Positions 1 to 19,500 of a DNA stretch of 64,000 nt are shown in pieces. The notes under the pieces were generated by a model. The model saw only the letters and a program-made list of their open reading frames with translations, was not told where the DNA came from and made no database searches. How positions within the stretch are numbered: the first letter of the stretch is position 1; each line of letters begins with the position of its first letter. Position numbers and translations under genes: made by a program. Source of the stretch: Halichondria panicea (taxonomy: Eukaryota; Porifera; Demospongiae; Suberitida; Halichondriidae); contig NC_087380.1 in the NCBI RefSeq assembly GCF_963675165.1, positions 7,636,517 through 7,700,516 of the forward strand, given 5' to 3'.

Positions 1-9189
<9,189 letters not shown>

Positions 9190-9542
9190 ACTGAACAAAA
9201 TGAACAATTTTTCTAGCTAGCAGCTAGCATAATGTGAAATTGTAGTTTTGGTTTTGTAGAACTATGATTGAACTGAAGTATTGGTTTCGTATCTCATGTG
9301 TATACATATGTACGTGTACACACATTGAAGATTTTTCTTAATCTTCAAGAAGTAAAAAACAAAGCGGTTGGCCAGACCGCCCGGCTGCATATCGCATACA
9401 GTACAGGCGGCAGGCTGCACCCGGTACACGTCACGTAGATATTATTACTTTTACCTGAGCCCCTCCCCTGCATGCCTTGCAGATAAACCACGCCCACCTC
9501 TTCAGCTAAACACGTGTTGCATACTAAACTAAAAAGCTAGCT
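9190..9542. promoter_or_regulatory. DPYD-CARM1 intergenic region
   Basis: These 353 bp hold the DPYD 3' end and the CARM1 upstream region. A GC-richer block at about 9365-9440 contains CACGTCACGTAG, a CRE/E-box-like sequence, and stands out against AT-rich surroundings. No further gene is visible. Promoter function is inferred only from position. Confidence 0.4.
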
Positions 9543-12500
9543 ATGGCGGAGGAAGAAAGCACTGGTAGCGTCATCAAGGAGGTACTAGAAGCTGTCAGCG
9601 GTGGCCGCCGAGACCTCAAGATAGCGGGTGTCCAGTTGAAGATAGTGGGAGAAGATCTGAGCGTGTCTGAAGAATTCAAACAGCCACTGGAGTTGAGCTT
9701 TTCCTGTCAGGGCCCAGCCTGTGTCATCTGCTTCCATGACGGTATGCCATGCCAGAGAGCCTGCAGCTAGCTATGCATCATAATACATAGTTTATGCAAC
9801 ATACGTACGTATGTACTGATTCTATTTATTAATTTTAATTTTAATATAAAGGCGACACTAAAAATATCGATACGGTACGGATATGTGAAGGCACTTAAAA
9901 TTGTCTATTATTGTCCGAAGTTGATTAATGATATTCATGATGTATGCAGGTGCTAGGAGAGTGTTTGAAGCCACAGTGCGTGAGGTGGGCAATGCATACC
10001 AGGCAGGCTCCACCACAGTGCTGCTGAGGGTGTCTCAGGGCTCAGCCATTGTCACTACACTAACACAGAATGGTCAGTGGCATGTACATTAGTTAAATAT
10101 TCGATTCTCCCCCAAACACAATTTTGCAATTGTCTGGTAGTGTCAGCATTAAATTGATACACACCCTCCCACACACACACACACACCCTCCTACACACAC
10201 ACATAGACACGACCCAGCTACTGAACCACCTCCAGTCTCATGTTGCCGGGGGTGAGAAAAGACTGGGCAAACAGTCAGTGTTCACCCTGAGGACAGAAGA
10301 GGCTTCCTCCAAACAGTACTTCCAGTTCTATGGCTACCTCTCACAGCAGCAGAACATGATGCAGGTATAGAGCTATCCACTTGATGGTATGCCAAGTGTT
10401 TAATTATTACACATAATCTCTTGCTTTGTTGTGTGTCCAGTGGTGAGTCAGCGGGTTCAGTGTTGACTGTCCTTAACCTGGGAGTGCATGTACTTAATCT
10501 AGTTAGGAAGTGTGTGGTGTTCTAGACCTGCTGCTTGACTTGGCCTTAAACGAGCATGTTGGCTTTATAAGGCGCGCGCGGTTAATGTTTAGATTCACTT
10601 CCGCCTGTTGCGGTACAAAAGGCCCGTGCCCTGGGCAGACCTTTGACCCCAGCTCCAACATTCAAATATCTGTAAACAGCTCTCGTTTCTTTTCCCGCTT
10701 CATAGCCCTTTCAAACGATTTAGACAGCTCTAAAACAAGCATGCGCATTTTATACCAGGGTGGGGATACATGCACGTGGTTTTTTTTTAACACAAGCAAA
10801 CAAAAAACACATAATGGCTACTTATACAGAACAAGCAAGACTCAAGGTACCACAGAAGACATTACATAAATAAGATGTAGATCTACATCTATTCAGCTTC
10901 AGGTACGGTACAGCCAGCATCCTCCAGTGCACTTTCTGGAGGAGTTCCAGAAGTTGCTTGCGCTGTTCCCCGACGTCACTCTTGACGAAATTGATTCGGC
11001 GCCATCCGAAGGTAACACTGGAAAGTAAATATTAGAATGATGATTTCAAATACAATTAAATTACCATCAGTGTCAGGCGGGTGTAATACATCCAGTGGTG
11101 AAGCTGCTCCCCCTCCAGCGAAGAGGCCAAAGACAGGTAATTCTAGAGGAATTAATTTCAATAATTATCACGTGATATGGATAACGATCACTTATCTTTT
11201 GCACAGGTGTTTCTCGAGTTCGAGTAAGGACAGTTGGGGGTGAAGCCGGTCCTTCGAGGCCTAAGAAAGGTGAATGTCACTAACCTGTACATATGAATAA
11301 AATGAGTGGTACTTTCCTTAGGTCCCAGAGGGTATGATCACGATGATCCTCCAGTCTTGAATGGAGAGGGTCCCTGCCCGTACTGCCACCTGTCACCGTG
11401 TGTCAGAGCCAGACCACCCAGCTGGCTGATTGGAAGCGCTGCACCTAATTTGGGGAACATGGTGAAGCGCTTCAAACTATACAGAAAGTATTGGACGCTG
11501 CTAGGTCAGTTGGGGGTATGGAATCACCCTCTATATAATTATGGCATATAAAGTGACCAAAACCAGTGCACATGACAAGAGGGATGTGATGCCTGACTGT
11601 GTATTGAGAGTAAGTTATAAATGATGCCCACTTTACAGTGCAAGTACGATCAATTGCTATAATATATACCTTTTCCAGGAGGTGCGTGAGCGATTTCCGA
11701 ATCCAGATGGAGTTCCATACACAGACTTCCAGTCTTCTACTTCCTTTATTGTTTAATTATGTAAAATGCAATTATAAAATGCTGATTGGCTAGTCAAAAT
11801 TTGCACAGATACGTACTTACTTTATATGTCTTCATAAAGACCTTCGTCAAGTACATGTACACCATCGTTTACTAGGTCTTCGTTTTCATCTACTGGCTCA
11901 TCTGATTGCTCAGGTTGCACGTCCTCTACAAACTCACTGCACATATATACATGTAGCAAAATTAAATTATATGTAAAATAAATTATGTAGATTGCACATA
12001 AAATATATTATACGCAGTACCTGAGGTCAACTTTTCTCTGCTGCTCGCCATATTTCTCCGGCAAAGTTGAACGATTTTTCCACCAGCACTCTTATGGGAG
12101 TCCTACGATTCGGTCTTCTCATGCCCTGAACCAGTCGTTCACTTGTACACTCTCTACGTACATTCTCGTTCTGAAGTAAACAAATGAATGAATGTACAGT
12201 CACACATACATTATTAGCCAGCACGTACCCAGTCCATAATAGCAAGGTTCATTCTCATGTTGAATGTAGCTTCCACGAAGTGTACACGTTTTGAGATGTA
12301 TGTGAGCAGCTGGTGATTGAAAGACTCCACCCAGAATGTGTCTCGACACTGTAAAAACAACATCATAGAAATTTATATAATAATTAGAAAAAAACCTCAC
12401 TCGACAATGATTCGGCATTCTTGTAAATAAGGGTGTCTTTTAGTGCTGACGTGAATGACTCGATTGCAAGAGGATCCTCTAGTTTTATCTTCGTGGGCTT

Positions 12501-15500
12501 GTACCCTAGCCCTGGACGCTTACAGGGTGACGCTTCGTTACAATCTGAGTGCTCGTTCTGAGAACACGATTATAAATGTTATTGGTGTACAGAGTACGGA
12601 CAACTTGTTATCATACACACTCACCTGATAATGCTCCAACTTGTCCAACAAGACAGAAATAACCTCTCTGCTATCCAAGGGCAATGAGCCTCTAGCTTTG
12701 CCCTATCTATCCTAGCTACAAAAGCCTGCTTTGCATCTTCAGTATCGAAATTCAGCTCCATTTGGTACCGAAAACCATGCCTAGCACGCTTCTTCTTGGG
12801 TAGAGAACGAGAGTTGTCACATCTTTCAGCCATTTTTTTTGCTCTTTTTTGGAACAAAGTATCTCGTGAGCCAAGGTGCTACATGCAGGCTATAAGGGGC
12901 GTATCAAAGTAAAACCATGTGTGCATGAAGCGAGCAGTGAAGCAAAAGAGGCCAGAGAGTTTACCGCACGCGGCCATATTTAATCATTTCCGCCTCGAGT
13001 GCCCAGGGCACGCCCCTTTTATAGTCAGCATGCTCGTTTAACATAGCTGACAGTCATTACTGCTCTGCTGAAAGATGAACCAAAATGCCCATAGCTAAAA
13101 TGTTAAGCCTAACAGAAGTACGTATTTAATGACCAATACCCCCCCCCTTGGATACAGGACTACATTCGCACGTCTACCTACCAAAGTGCCATGCTTCAAA
13201 ATGTAGTGGACTTTAAGGACAAGGTGGTCTTGGATGTTGGAGCTGGTACAGGTGTGACTAGTGTAGCATCATTATCTGTGGAGTGGTCTTAATACAGTCC
13301 ACTGTGTGTGTGCAGCTGACAGTGACTGTTTTCATTACTAGTTGCTTTCATAAGTGTCATCACTGCAAAACGTTTCCCCACACCACTCTTGTCCTGTAGG
13401 TATCTTGTCGTTCTTTGCGATCCAAGCAGGTGCTCGGAAAGTGTATGCAGTTGAGGCGAGCAGCATGGCGGTGCATTGTGCTAAGCTGGTCAGCGCTAAT
13501 GGGCTCTCTGATAAAGTCACAGTCATTGCGGGCAAGGTTGAAGAGGTGGGTGTGGTTTCATACAGGAAGTACTCTAATAATAAGGCCGGAGGTTTGGCAA
13601 ACATTCAATGGTGTGATTGTGATCATTAGCATCTATTATGGTGTTGATGGCTTTTATGGCTAATTGAACATTTTCAGCAGCTATTTGCACACTGCACATA
13701 ATTATATCATATTGAATTGTGTGCTTAAATAAATGATTGCTTTCGGGCCCAAATTTTGAAGAAAAGGACATGTATCATCTTTTTATCTTCTCCGAAATGA
13801 GCCTGTTTTGATTGATAGCTAACAGCAGCCAATCATGACCAATGACCACTGATTAGTCCATTAGCAAAGTACACACACTGTGTGTGAATAAGGTGATCAT
13901 GGTTGACTGCACTCTCAACTGTTGAAGTACAGTACACAGAATGATGACACTTGCTTCTCTTTGTGTGTTATAGGTTGACATTCCTGAGCAGATTGACATG
14001 ATAATATCTGAGCCGATGGGCTACATGCTCTACAACGAGCGTATGATTGAGAGTTACCTGCATGCCAAGAAATGGCTGAAACCAGACGGGAACATGTTTC
14101 CCTCTAAAGGTGTTCTGTACCTGGCACCATTCACTGACGAGGCGCTCTATATAGAGCAGTACAACAAGGCAACCTTCTGGTGAGCTCTGAGCATGACATA
14201 GTTTATATTGGACTACCAGAACTCTAGTTACAGAGCCAACCTCTAGTACTCAGCGTTAAATGAAGGGTCTTTGAACGGCGATAACTTTATTTCCGTTTGT
14301 CCAATCACATTGATTTCTGATTTTCTGAAAGCTTAGAGAGAGCCCTTTCAGAACATGTATCAATGCAATGTACTTAACGTCTGTACCTCTGTCCCTCCCT
14401 CCTCCTCCCAGGACTCAGACTAGTTTCCATGGCGTCAACCTTACGTCCCTCTCCTCCACAGCTCTGGAGGAATACTTCAGACAACCAGTTCTGGTGAGCC
14501 TATTAACATGTCACACGATTGCAATGTATCAACAACACGAGCATTTTAACTTAGCACACATTCTGTATGAATTTTGTGTGTTTGCAGGATATGTTTGATG
14601 TGCGCATGGTGATGGCCAAGCCTGTGGCTCACACTACTGACTTCCTGACAACCAACGAAACTGATCTGCACAAGTAAGCAACTCACTAGTAATAGTAGCT
14701 ATTAATCAATACTTGTTGTATTGTATACTATTGTGACACGTGTGTGTGCAAGTCTATAGGACATGTAGTGTCATATTGCCCCTCCCACAGAATCTCCATC
14801 CCTCTGACCTTTACCCTCTGGTCCACTGGCATAATGCACGGGCTAGCATTCTGGTTTGATGTGGCGTTCTGTGGATCTCAGTGAGTCACTTATCTCTGAC
14901 CAAACCACAGCCTCTTAATGTGCTATAAAAGACACCAATTTTGTTCAGGCAACATCTAGCGTATAGTTTCATGTGTCCCCCTCACACACACACACCTCAC
15001 ACACCCACTCCCTCCCTCTCACACCTCACACACAGGGAGACGGTATGGCTATCGACAGGCCCTACACACACACCCCACACACACCCTCACACACCCTCAC
15101 ACACACCCTCACACACAGGGAGACAGTATGGCTATCGACAGGCCCCACACACCCCCTCACACACTGGTACCAGATTCGCTGTCTCTTACCTCGGCCTGTA
15201 CTGGTTAACTCGGGTCAGGTGATCAATGGCAACATCACTCTCACAGCCAATCAAAGGTGAGCGACGACTATTACTGTATAACAAATCCACATACTCTGTG
15301 TACTATTAATGTACATATAATTTTATGTCCTTAGGAAGTGTTCAAAGCCCTGTAGTATAAGCAGCATCATGTGATAGGCAGCATCATGTGATAGGCAGCA
15401 TCATGTGATATGTGTTTAATACAGCTAGTACATACAATTCTTGACTAATTCCAGCTCTGTAGCTTTTTCATACGAATACACACACACTGTACACGCCCAC

Positions 15501-16115
15501 TCCACTCACCCGCCCCCTCCAATACACACCCACACACAATACAGGCAGAGCTATGATGTAGAGATTGTATTGAAAGTTGTTGGTACGGACATTCAACTCT
15601 CGAGTTCGTACGATCTCAAGAACCCCAGTTTCCGATACATGGGTGCCCCCGGTATGGTCCCAGGAACACAGCACACCAACCCCACCGAGGCTTACTTTGA
15701 GAATCTAATCCCCCAGCAGTCAGGGGGGCACAATTCAGCAAACCCCCAGTCTATGGTCGGAGGTGCTACGAAAACGGACAATCCAAATTTAGTCAACGGT
15801 GGCTCAATGCTGCAACAAACGTCGCCCATGGACCCGATATTGCCATATCAGCAAATTCCTATGCCAGTTCCGCCTCACGTTGTTCCAATGTCACAAACAT
15901 TTACCTCAGCTGCGAGTGGCTCTAGTAATGTTGTAGGTTCCCCCAATCAGCTAATGTACGCTATGACATCATCAAATGGAGGCGGGGTTATGTACAAGTA
16001 TCAGCAGTTGCATCCAGTCAGCCAACCAGCCACCTCCAGTGGTATGTACCCGTCTCCCCAGTACACCGTGCCCAACTACACCCAGCAGCAAATGAACAAC
16101 TATAGCCCCTCTTAG
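9543..16115 (+). CDS. CARM1: Histone-arginine methyltransferase CARM1 (PRMT4)
   Basis: CARM1 is a nuclear SAM-dependent enzyme that makes asymmetric dimethylarginine on histone H3 and on splicing and transcription factors. Exons in phase are 9543-9741, 9950-10072, 10207-10364, 13158-13251, 13400-13545, 13974-14179, 14412-14493, 14588-14673, 14791-14880, 15119-15256 and 15545-16115 (TAG). The order is an N-terminal PH-like domain, the [16 protein letters not shown] linker, SAM motif I ([14 protein letters not shown]), the double-E loop ([16 protein letters not shown]) and the THW loop (PLTHWYQ). A Ser/Asn/Gln/Pro-rich tail replaces the vertebrate activation domain. The start follows AGCTAGCT and matches the expected family length. 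Intron 3 is expanded to 2.8 kb by a DNA transposon. A polyadenylation signal (AATAAA) lies near 16422. Confidence 0.96.
10814..11756 (+). CDS. Transposon-borne protein with a CPYCHLSPC cysteine motif, probably decayed
   Basis: I infer exons 10814-10846, 10903-11011, 11071-11136, 11207-11269, 11322-11609 and 11679-11756 from matching splice phases. The product starts [11 protein letters not shown]. It has a helical [14 protein letters not shown] segment, a Pro/Lys-rich linker ([10 protein letters not shown]), a zinc-knuckle-like CPYCHLSPC, and a conserved block ([30 protein letters not shown]). It ends with [16 protein letters not shown]. Proteins with this block recur in families of uncharacterised genes in sponge and cnidarian genomes, as far as I remember them. 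A one-base frameshift near 11545-11553 breaks exon 5. The function is unknown; it is probably an accessory protein of the element. Confidence 0.6.
11822..12833 (-). pseudogene. Transposase-like gene of the TTAA element, decayed
   Basis: The minus-strand gene starts [10 protein letters not shown] at 12833. Its first exon has a basic [20 protein letters not shown] block, then shifts frame near 12700, after which [19 protein letters not shown] continues. Further exons encode [18 protein letters not shown] (about 12400-12560), [15 protein letters not shown]...[14 protein letters not shown] (about 12235-12350), and [13 protein letters not shown]...[11 protein letters not shown] (about 12030-12170). 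An acidic tail ends at 11822. The [12 protein letters not shown] block with its Asn/Asp-Trp partner looks like the C-terminal part of a DDE-type transposase. That is inference; the three acidic residues cannot be assigned with confidence. Confidence 0.55.
14220..14370. mobile_element. Half-copy of the palindromic interspersed repeat, CARM1 intron 6
   Basis: The segment contains the GAACGGCGATAACTTTATTT arm and TTTTCTGAAAGCTTAGAGAG, preceded by the outer motif (GAACTCTAGTTACAGAGCCA). The second half is missing. Confidence 0.6.
15036..15118 (+). repeat. Tandem duplication of the acceptor and start of CARM1 exon 10
   Basis: The 3' splice site and first roughly 30 bases of exon 10 occur twice. 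The first copy has CACACAG followed by GGAGACGGTATGGCTATCGA at 15036, and the second has GGAGACAGTATGGCTATCGA at 15119. Only the second copy leads in frame into [12 protein letters not shown]-rich DNA separates them. Confidence 0.85.
15353..15411 (+). repeat. Short direct repeat in CARM1 intron 10
   Basis: Three tandem copies of a 20-bp unit containing GCAGCATCATGTGATA lie in the intron upstream of the last CARM1 exon. Confidence 0.75.
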
Positions 16116-16315
16116 AGATTGATGGACTTGCTCTCCTCTGTATCATAGTGTATTTATTTACTCTATCTGTTCAGATAGAGACCCCCTTTGTATAGAGTGA
16201 CTCTTATATTGTCTGTGAGACTTTACTATTTTCATTTTGCACTTGTGAAACCTTTCCCACATTGTGTGTGGATGACTGATTTGATATTATAACTGGTCAA
16301 TAATGTCAGCTAGTA

Positions 16316-16410
16316 TTGCATGTCGGTACATGTAGCATGCATGTCAGTACATGTAGCGTGCATGTCGGTACATGTAGCATGCATGTCAGTACAAGTAGCA
16401 TGCATGTCTG
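16316..16410. repeat. Tandem repeat in the CARM1/NADK2 tail-to-tail region
   Basis: Four to five copies of a roughly 21-bp unit, GCATGTCAGTACATGTA and close variants, lie between the convergent CARM1 (ends 16115) and NADK2 (ends 16581) genes. The unit is rich in TACATGTA and GCATGC palindromes. It may fall inside either 3' UTR. Confidence 0.75.
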
Positions 16411-16580
16411 TGCATACTGTAGAATAAAAATGTAAGTTAAGTACATAAAATAGAAGTAAATACGCCTCCTCAACGAATCTAACTGTATATAGAAATGTAG
16501 AGAGATGATAATTATTGTTCACTAGAATATAATCATAATTAACACAAAGTAATAACACGTACACAGACACAGACACAAAG

Positions 16581-19500
16581 CTAGGAGAAGCAGTCATTGG
16601 TTCTTGTGGTGTCTAGTGTTGTGAGTAGGTCTTGACAGTGCAGGGAGCAGGTGGACTCACTGCCTCGAGGCAACTCAAACTGGAAGTCACCGTCCACTAT
16701 CAGACAAGCATGCCAGCTGCTGGACCGAAGTCTTAATCTGTATAGGGGGATACTAGATGAATGGGCACTCAAAGATGCTACCAAAACATTATTATCATTA
16801 AGTCAAATTGACCTCAAAATTAAAGCAATCTATGATCTAATCATACCATGTGAATGACCAAAATGCTAATGCACGTATAATATTGTAGAGATAGGTACAT
16901 GTAGATAGCGAACGCATTCATACTCACATTTGAGCATATCCCCGTGTCTTCACAGCTGCAAATAGTCCTCTCACTATCGGCTCCCTCACGACAAACGCCA
17001 TCTTATTCTCCCATCCTCGAAACACGTTCCCAGCATTGTATTGCCTGGTGACTGTGTGTGATGTGTGATGTGTGTGTTTGTGTATATAGACACAAGCTGG
17101 CTCAACGTTCACGTCAACAATCTTGAAAGTTTGGGAGCAAATAGTAAAACACTTCAAGTAAGTGTAACATAAGAGCTTTGATAGAGTCTACTGTGTAAGC
17201 TGTTGGAAATCACAGCTACACATTTCTGCACACAGATTGTGTATCTTTATCACCTACCTCTCTCTATGATGTCCTGTTGGTGTAGAGTGTTTGTGGCCAC
17301 ACCCACATCCCCGGCCAGCGAGAGTAGACTAGTCACCTGACCTGTAGTCAACTGATTCATATTGTACGCCCTGCATGGATGGACAAACACAGCTATGCAT
17401 GGATGGACAAACACAGCTATGCATGGATGGACAAACACAGCTATGCATGGAGGGACAAACACAGCTATGCATGGAGGGACAAACACAGCTATGCATGGAG
17501 GGACAAACACAGCTATGCATGGATGGACAAACACAGCTATGCATGGATGGACAAACACAGCTATGCATGGATGGACAAACACAGCTATGCATGGAGGGAC
17601 AAACACAGCTATGCATGGATGGACAAACACAGCTATGCATGGAGGGACAAACACAGCTATGCATGGATGGACAAACACAGCTATGCATGGAGGGACAAAC
17701 ACAGCTATGCATGGATGGACAAACACAGCTATGCATGGAGGGACAAACACAGCTATGCATGGAGGGACAAACACAGCTATGCATGGAGGGACAAACACAG
17801 CTATGCATGGATGGACAAACACAGCTATGCATGGAGGGACAAACACAGCTATGCATGGAGGGACAAATGATCCAACAACACATCAATTTGCTCTCATTCA
17901 GTTAAAATGTTATTATCACTGCTATTGCAAGTACACATGACTTGTGCTCATCTTGCAATTCAGTTTCTGAGTCTCGGACAGAATAGATATTGATATACCA
18001 CTTAAATGGATCAGGCCTCACCATGAGGTGGACCCTGTTCCTGTGTAGATAATAACTCCGGAACTCTTTTGTCTCTCGGGGGCGGAGTCATCAGAGGAGA
18101 GCTCGTACGAGGAAGCTCTGTGGGGGGTAGGACATGTGGGGGTCCCTTAGTAACAGGCATATTTACTGAAATTGAACTGTATTTCTTGCTGAACTCCTCA
18201 TAATAATTACCTCTGAAGAAGGCTAAGTAACTGTAACTAGGCCAGGCATCCAGGTACCAAATATCTCCGTATACCATGTTCCCCAAATGATCCATTTCCA
18301 CTGTATTAAACAGCAAGGTTAACCTACTCACTGCGATAGGCTGGTCTCTCCCATGTACACTTCATTGAGGGCCCTCACTGGGAGGATCTTATCACCCACA
18401 CACACCCTGATCCGGGTCCGCTGTGCCCTCGGTACACGTCCCCGGAATATCCCCTCCAGTGTGTCCTTGAGTGAGGTGCGGGGGGACGAGGGCAGGCACA
18501 GGTACCCCTCAGAGGAGCGGGGGTCTGTGTTCAGACCTTCAAACCAAACATTTAGTAATACACAAGTTACAACGAGCAATATAGATCAAACAATTAAGTA
18601 TCATAATTATAGAGGTTACAATATTATCTACGTACTATTACAGAATGTGCTATACTATAATGCAGCATAACTCACCAATGACCAGCTTCTCAGGTGTGAG
18701 CACTTTAGAGGCAGTGTAGAGGAAGTTACCGTCTCCCCCCAGAGAGAAGATGGTGTCTGCCCACTGCACATCCTCGGCACTGTATCCGTCCCTACCACGC
18801 AGCCGCAGGGGAACACCCTCTGATCTAGGGGGAGAGGGTGGGGCTCAAAATGGCATCTTCAACAATGAAGATTAAAGAGAAATAATAAACGAAAACCAGT
18901 TTTGTAATTATGTGCTAGCTATGTTCGTGCGTGGTGAAAATGATGTGTGTACATACTGTAAGAATGTGAGCACTTGGTCAATGCTCCGGTGGTGGATGGA
19001 GTGCTTCTCCATCAGCCTCTGGTAGTCAGACCCCATCTCAGTGAGCTGTAAGGAAGAGTGCATGTACTTAATAATACAGAGCTATAATAGAGCTATTTCA
19101 TCACGTGATCCATTTCATCCATCCGCCCACGCATGGTGTACTGTTCAACGCAGGCAGGTGCAGCAAATACGGCATTTAGCTATCTTGCAGATGCAGCATC
19201 TATCTTCATACGCTGCAACTCTGGGATTGGAGGCTATAAAGCGATACAAAGAGAAAATAGCAGTGATTGGTGGTCTAGATCCATTTTCAGCAGCCCTTGG
19301 AAAGCCAGTAGATCATGTTCCACCACTAGAGGCAAGTGATATTGTCTCTTACTTGATCCTGCAGACTAGTTTCATCACATCTAAACAATTCAAAGCCAGA
19401 AAATCGCTTGAAGCATACAATCAGTTTGTTTGTGGATGGGTCAAGGATGTCACGTCAGTACCTGGACAGTGTGTGGATCATACGTACCTCACAGTTGGCC

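Larger units (their letters stand above)
10550..13037. mobile_element. Two-gene DNA transposon with TTAA target-site duplication
   Basis: A 2.49-kb element lies in CARM1 intron 3. It is bounded by TTAA on both sides (10546-10549 and 13038-13041). Its ends are inverted repeats that begin ACGAGCATG and continue as imperfect matches (YTGRCTWTA). Sub-terminal GTGCCCTGGGCA-type segments also mirror each other. It carries one multi-exon gene on each strand. TTAA duplication is known for piggyBac and Kolobok superfamilies; the termini do not start with the CCC typical of piggyBac, so a Kolobok-like or unclassified family is my preference. Frameshifts in both genes suggest an inactive copy. Confidence 0.82.

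Noticed and set aside
17250-17940. Open frames of 160-198 codons on both strands with repeats such as CIAVFVPP or TNTAMHGW
   Set aside because: They are produced by the 24-bp repeat. The only genuine coding part is NADK2 exon 6 at 17258-17370.
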